From: JABFRZ01 sp031413955
GTDB lineage: Bacteria; Planctomycetota; UBA1135; GCA-002686595
Length of the DNA stretch: 6,097 nt
NCBI GenBank assembly: GCA_031413955.1
Contig: JANOGB010000624.1
Location: 1 to 6,097 of the forward strand
Direction of reading: 5' to 3'
Both the position numbers and the translations under genes were made by a program. The notes below the pieces were generated by a model, which worked only from the letters and a program-made list of their open reading frames with translations, was not told the DNA's origin and ran no database searches. Position 1 is the first letter of the stretch. Every line of letters starts with the position of its first letter. This document shows positions 5,831 through 6,097 of the stretch, in pieces.

Positions 5831-5858
5831 GCCGGGCTGGAGCCCGGCGCTCCCAGGG
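5831..5858. repeat. REP-like palindrome, third copy
   Basis: The core GCCGGGCTGGAGCCCGGC (5831-5848) and the next ten bases match the reverse complement of the 698-725 arm at 27 of 28 positions. It is a single element rather than a pair, located 25 nt before the small ORF and directly after the homopurine tract. An intergenic, single-palindrome copy is the expected form of a REP element. Confidence 0.8.
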
Positions 5859-5883
5859 TGAAGAGCTGGGGCGGGAAGGCGGG

Positions 5884-6048
5884 ATGAGTAGGGTTCGGGC
5901 GTTCTTGCCGGCGGGCGTGACGCTCGTGGTCGTGGCGGCGTCGGCTGTGGCGGCGTCGCGTATTTCCATCGACCACGACATCACCACCTATATTTTCTGG
6001 ATCGGCATTGCCGTCGCCGGAACCTTGGTGTCGTCGGTGTTGTTCTAG
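5884..6048 (+). CDS. Small two-helix membrane protein of unknown function
   Basis: 54 residues from ATG, preceded by GGGAAGG at 5873-5879 (4-nt gap). Two hydrophobic segments are visible: LPAGVTLVVVAASAVAA (8-24) and a second at about 36-53, TYIFWIGIAVAGTLVSSVL. They are joined by the charged loop SRISIDHDIT (25-34). Third codon positions are mostly G or C, as in the neighbouring genes, which supports real coding. No family is recognised. The repeat and purine tract separate it from the glycosyltransferase, so cotranscription is uncertain. Confidence 0.55.
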   Translation: MSRVRAFLPAGVTLVVVAASAVAASRISIDHDITTYIFWIGIAVAGTLVSSVLF

Positions 6049-6053
6049 TTCCG

Positions 6054-6097
6054 TCAGACCAGGCGCACCGCCATCAATCGTTCGACCGAGGCGATGA
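6054..6097 (-). CDS. Possible C-terminal end of a minus-strand gene, cut by the window edge
   Basis: The minus strand has a stop (complement TCA at 6054-6056) preceded in frame by codons for IASVERLMAVRLV up to the edge. This looks like a protein terminus and would be convergent with the small ORF, leaving only 5 nt between them. Fourteen codons are too few to identify a family, and an open frame of this length can occur by chance. A forward ATGA at 6094-6097 is an alternative start signal. Confidence 0.25.
   Translation of the reverse strand, partial: IASVERLMAVRLV

Noticed and set aside
1..6097. CRISPR array, tRNA, rRNA or insertion sequence
   Set aside because: No regularly spaced repeats, tRNA-like cloverleaf, rRNA segments or transposase gene were seen; the only repeats are the REP-like palindromes.

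Overview
This 6.1-kb window is GC-rich bacterial DNA with tightly packed genes, frequent GTG and TTG starts and strong G/C preference at third codon positions. That composition, the beta-ketoacyl synthase/ACP content and the REP-like GC palindromes fit a deltaproteobacterial or myxobacterial-type genome, or another high-GC Gram-negative. No marker in the window fixes the phylum, so the placement is inference.

Positions 1-3917 (+ strand) look like the distal part of one operon. In order it encodes a short ketosynthase-like protein without the active-site cysteine (48-782), an acyl carrier protein (779-1054), a complete FabF-type ketosynthase with its Cys-His-His triad (1071-2252), a second cysteine-less ketosynthase-like protein (2249-3142) and a membrane-anchored NodB-type polysaccharide deacetylase (3147-3917). 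Junctions are 4-nt overlaps or gaps of 4-16 nt. One active ketosynthase, two degenerate partners and a discrete ACP resemble type II systems for aryl polyenes, xanthomonadins and flexirubins. No reductase, dehydratase or ligase is visible here, so the product cannot be named.

Positions 3943-4482 (- strand) encode a small exported protein, possibly a lipoprotein, with an LEA14-like beta-sandwich look, convergent with the deacetylase. A 115-bp divergent intergenic region holds a 7-bp inverted repeat directly followed by eight A residues. Positions 4598-5779 (+) encode a family 2 glycosyltransferase of the dolichyl-phosphate-mannose-synthase type fused to a C-terminal DUF2062 membrane domain.

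The right end holds a G-quadruplex-capable G-run cluster over the glycosyltransferase stop codon, a 42-nt homopurine tract, a REP-like palindrome, a 54-residue two-helix membrane protein (5884-6048) and possibly the tail of a minus-strand gene at the edge.

The most unusual feature is a family of REP-like palindromes. Two copies form an inverted pair at 698-766, inside the 3' end of the first ketosynthase-like gene and against the ACP ribosome-binding site. A third near-identical copy lies at 5831-5858. The first pair encodes the odd C-terminal tail of the ketosynthase-like protein, could fold in mRNA so that it partly masks the ACP Shine-Dalgarno sequence, and shows a compensatory base-pair change between copies.
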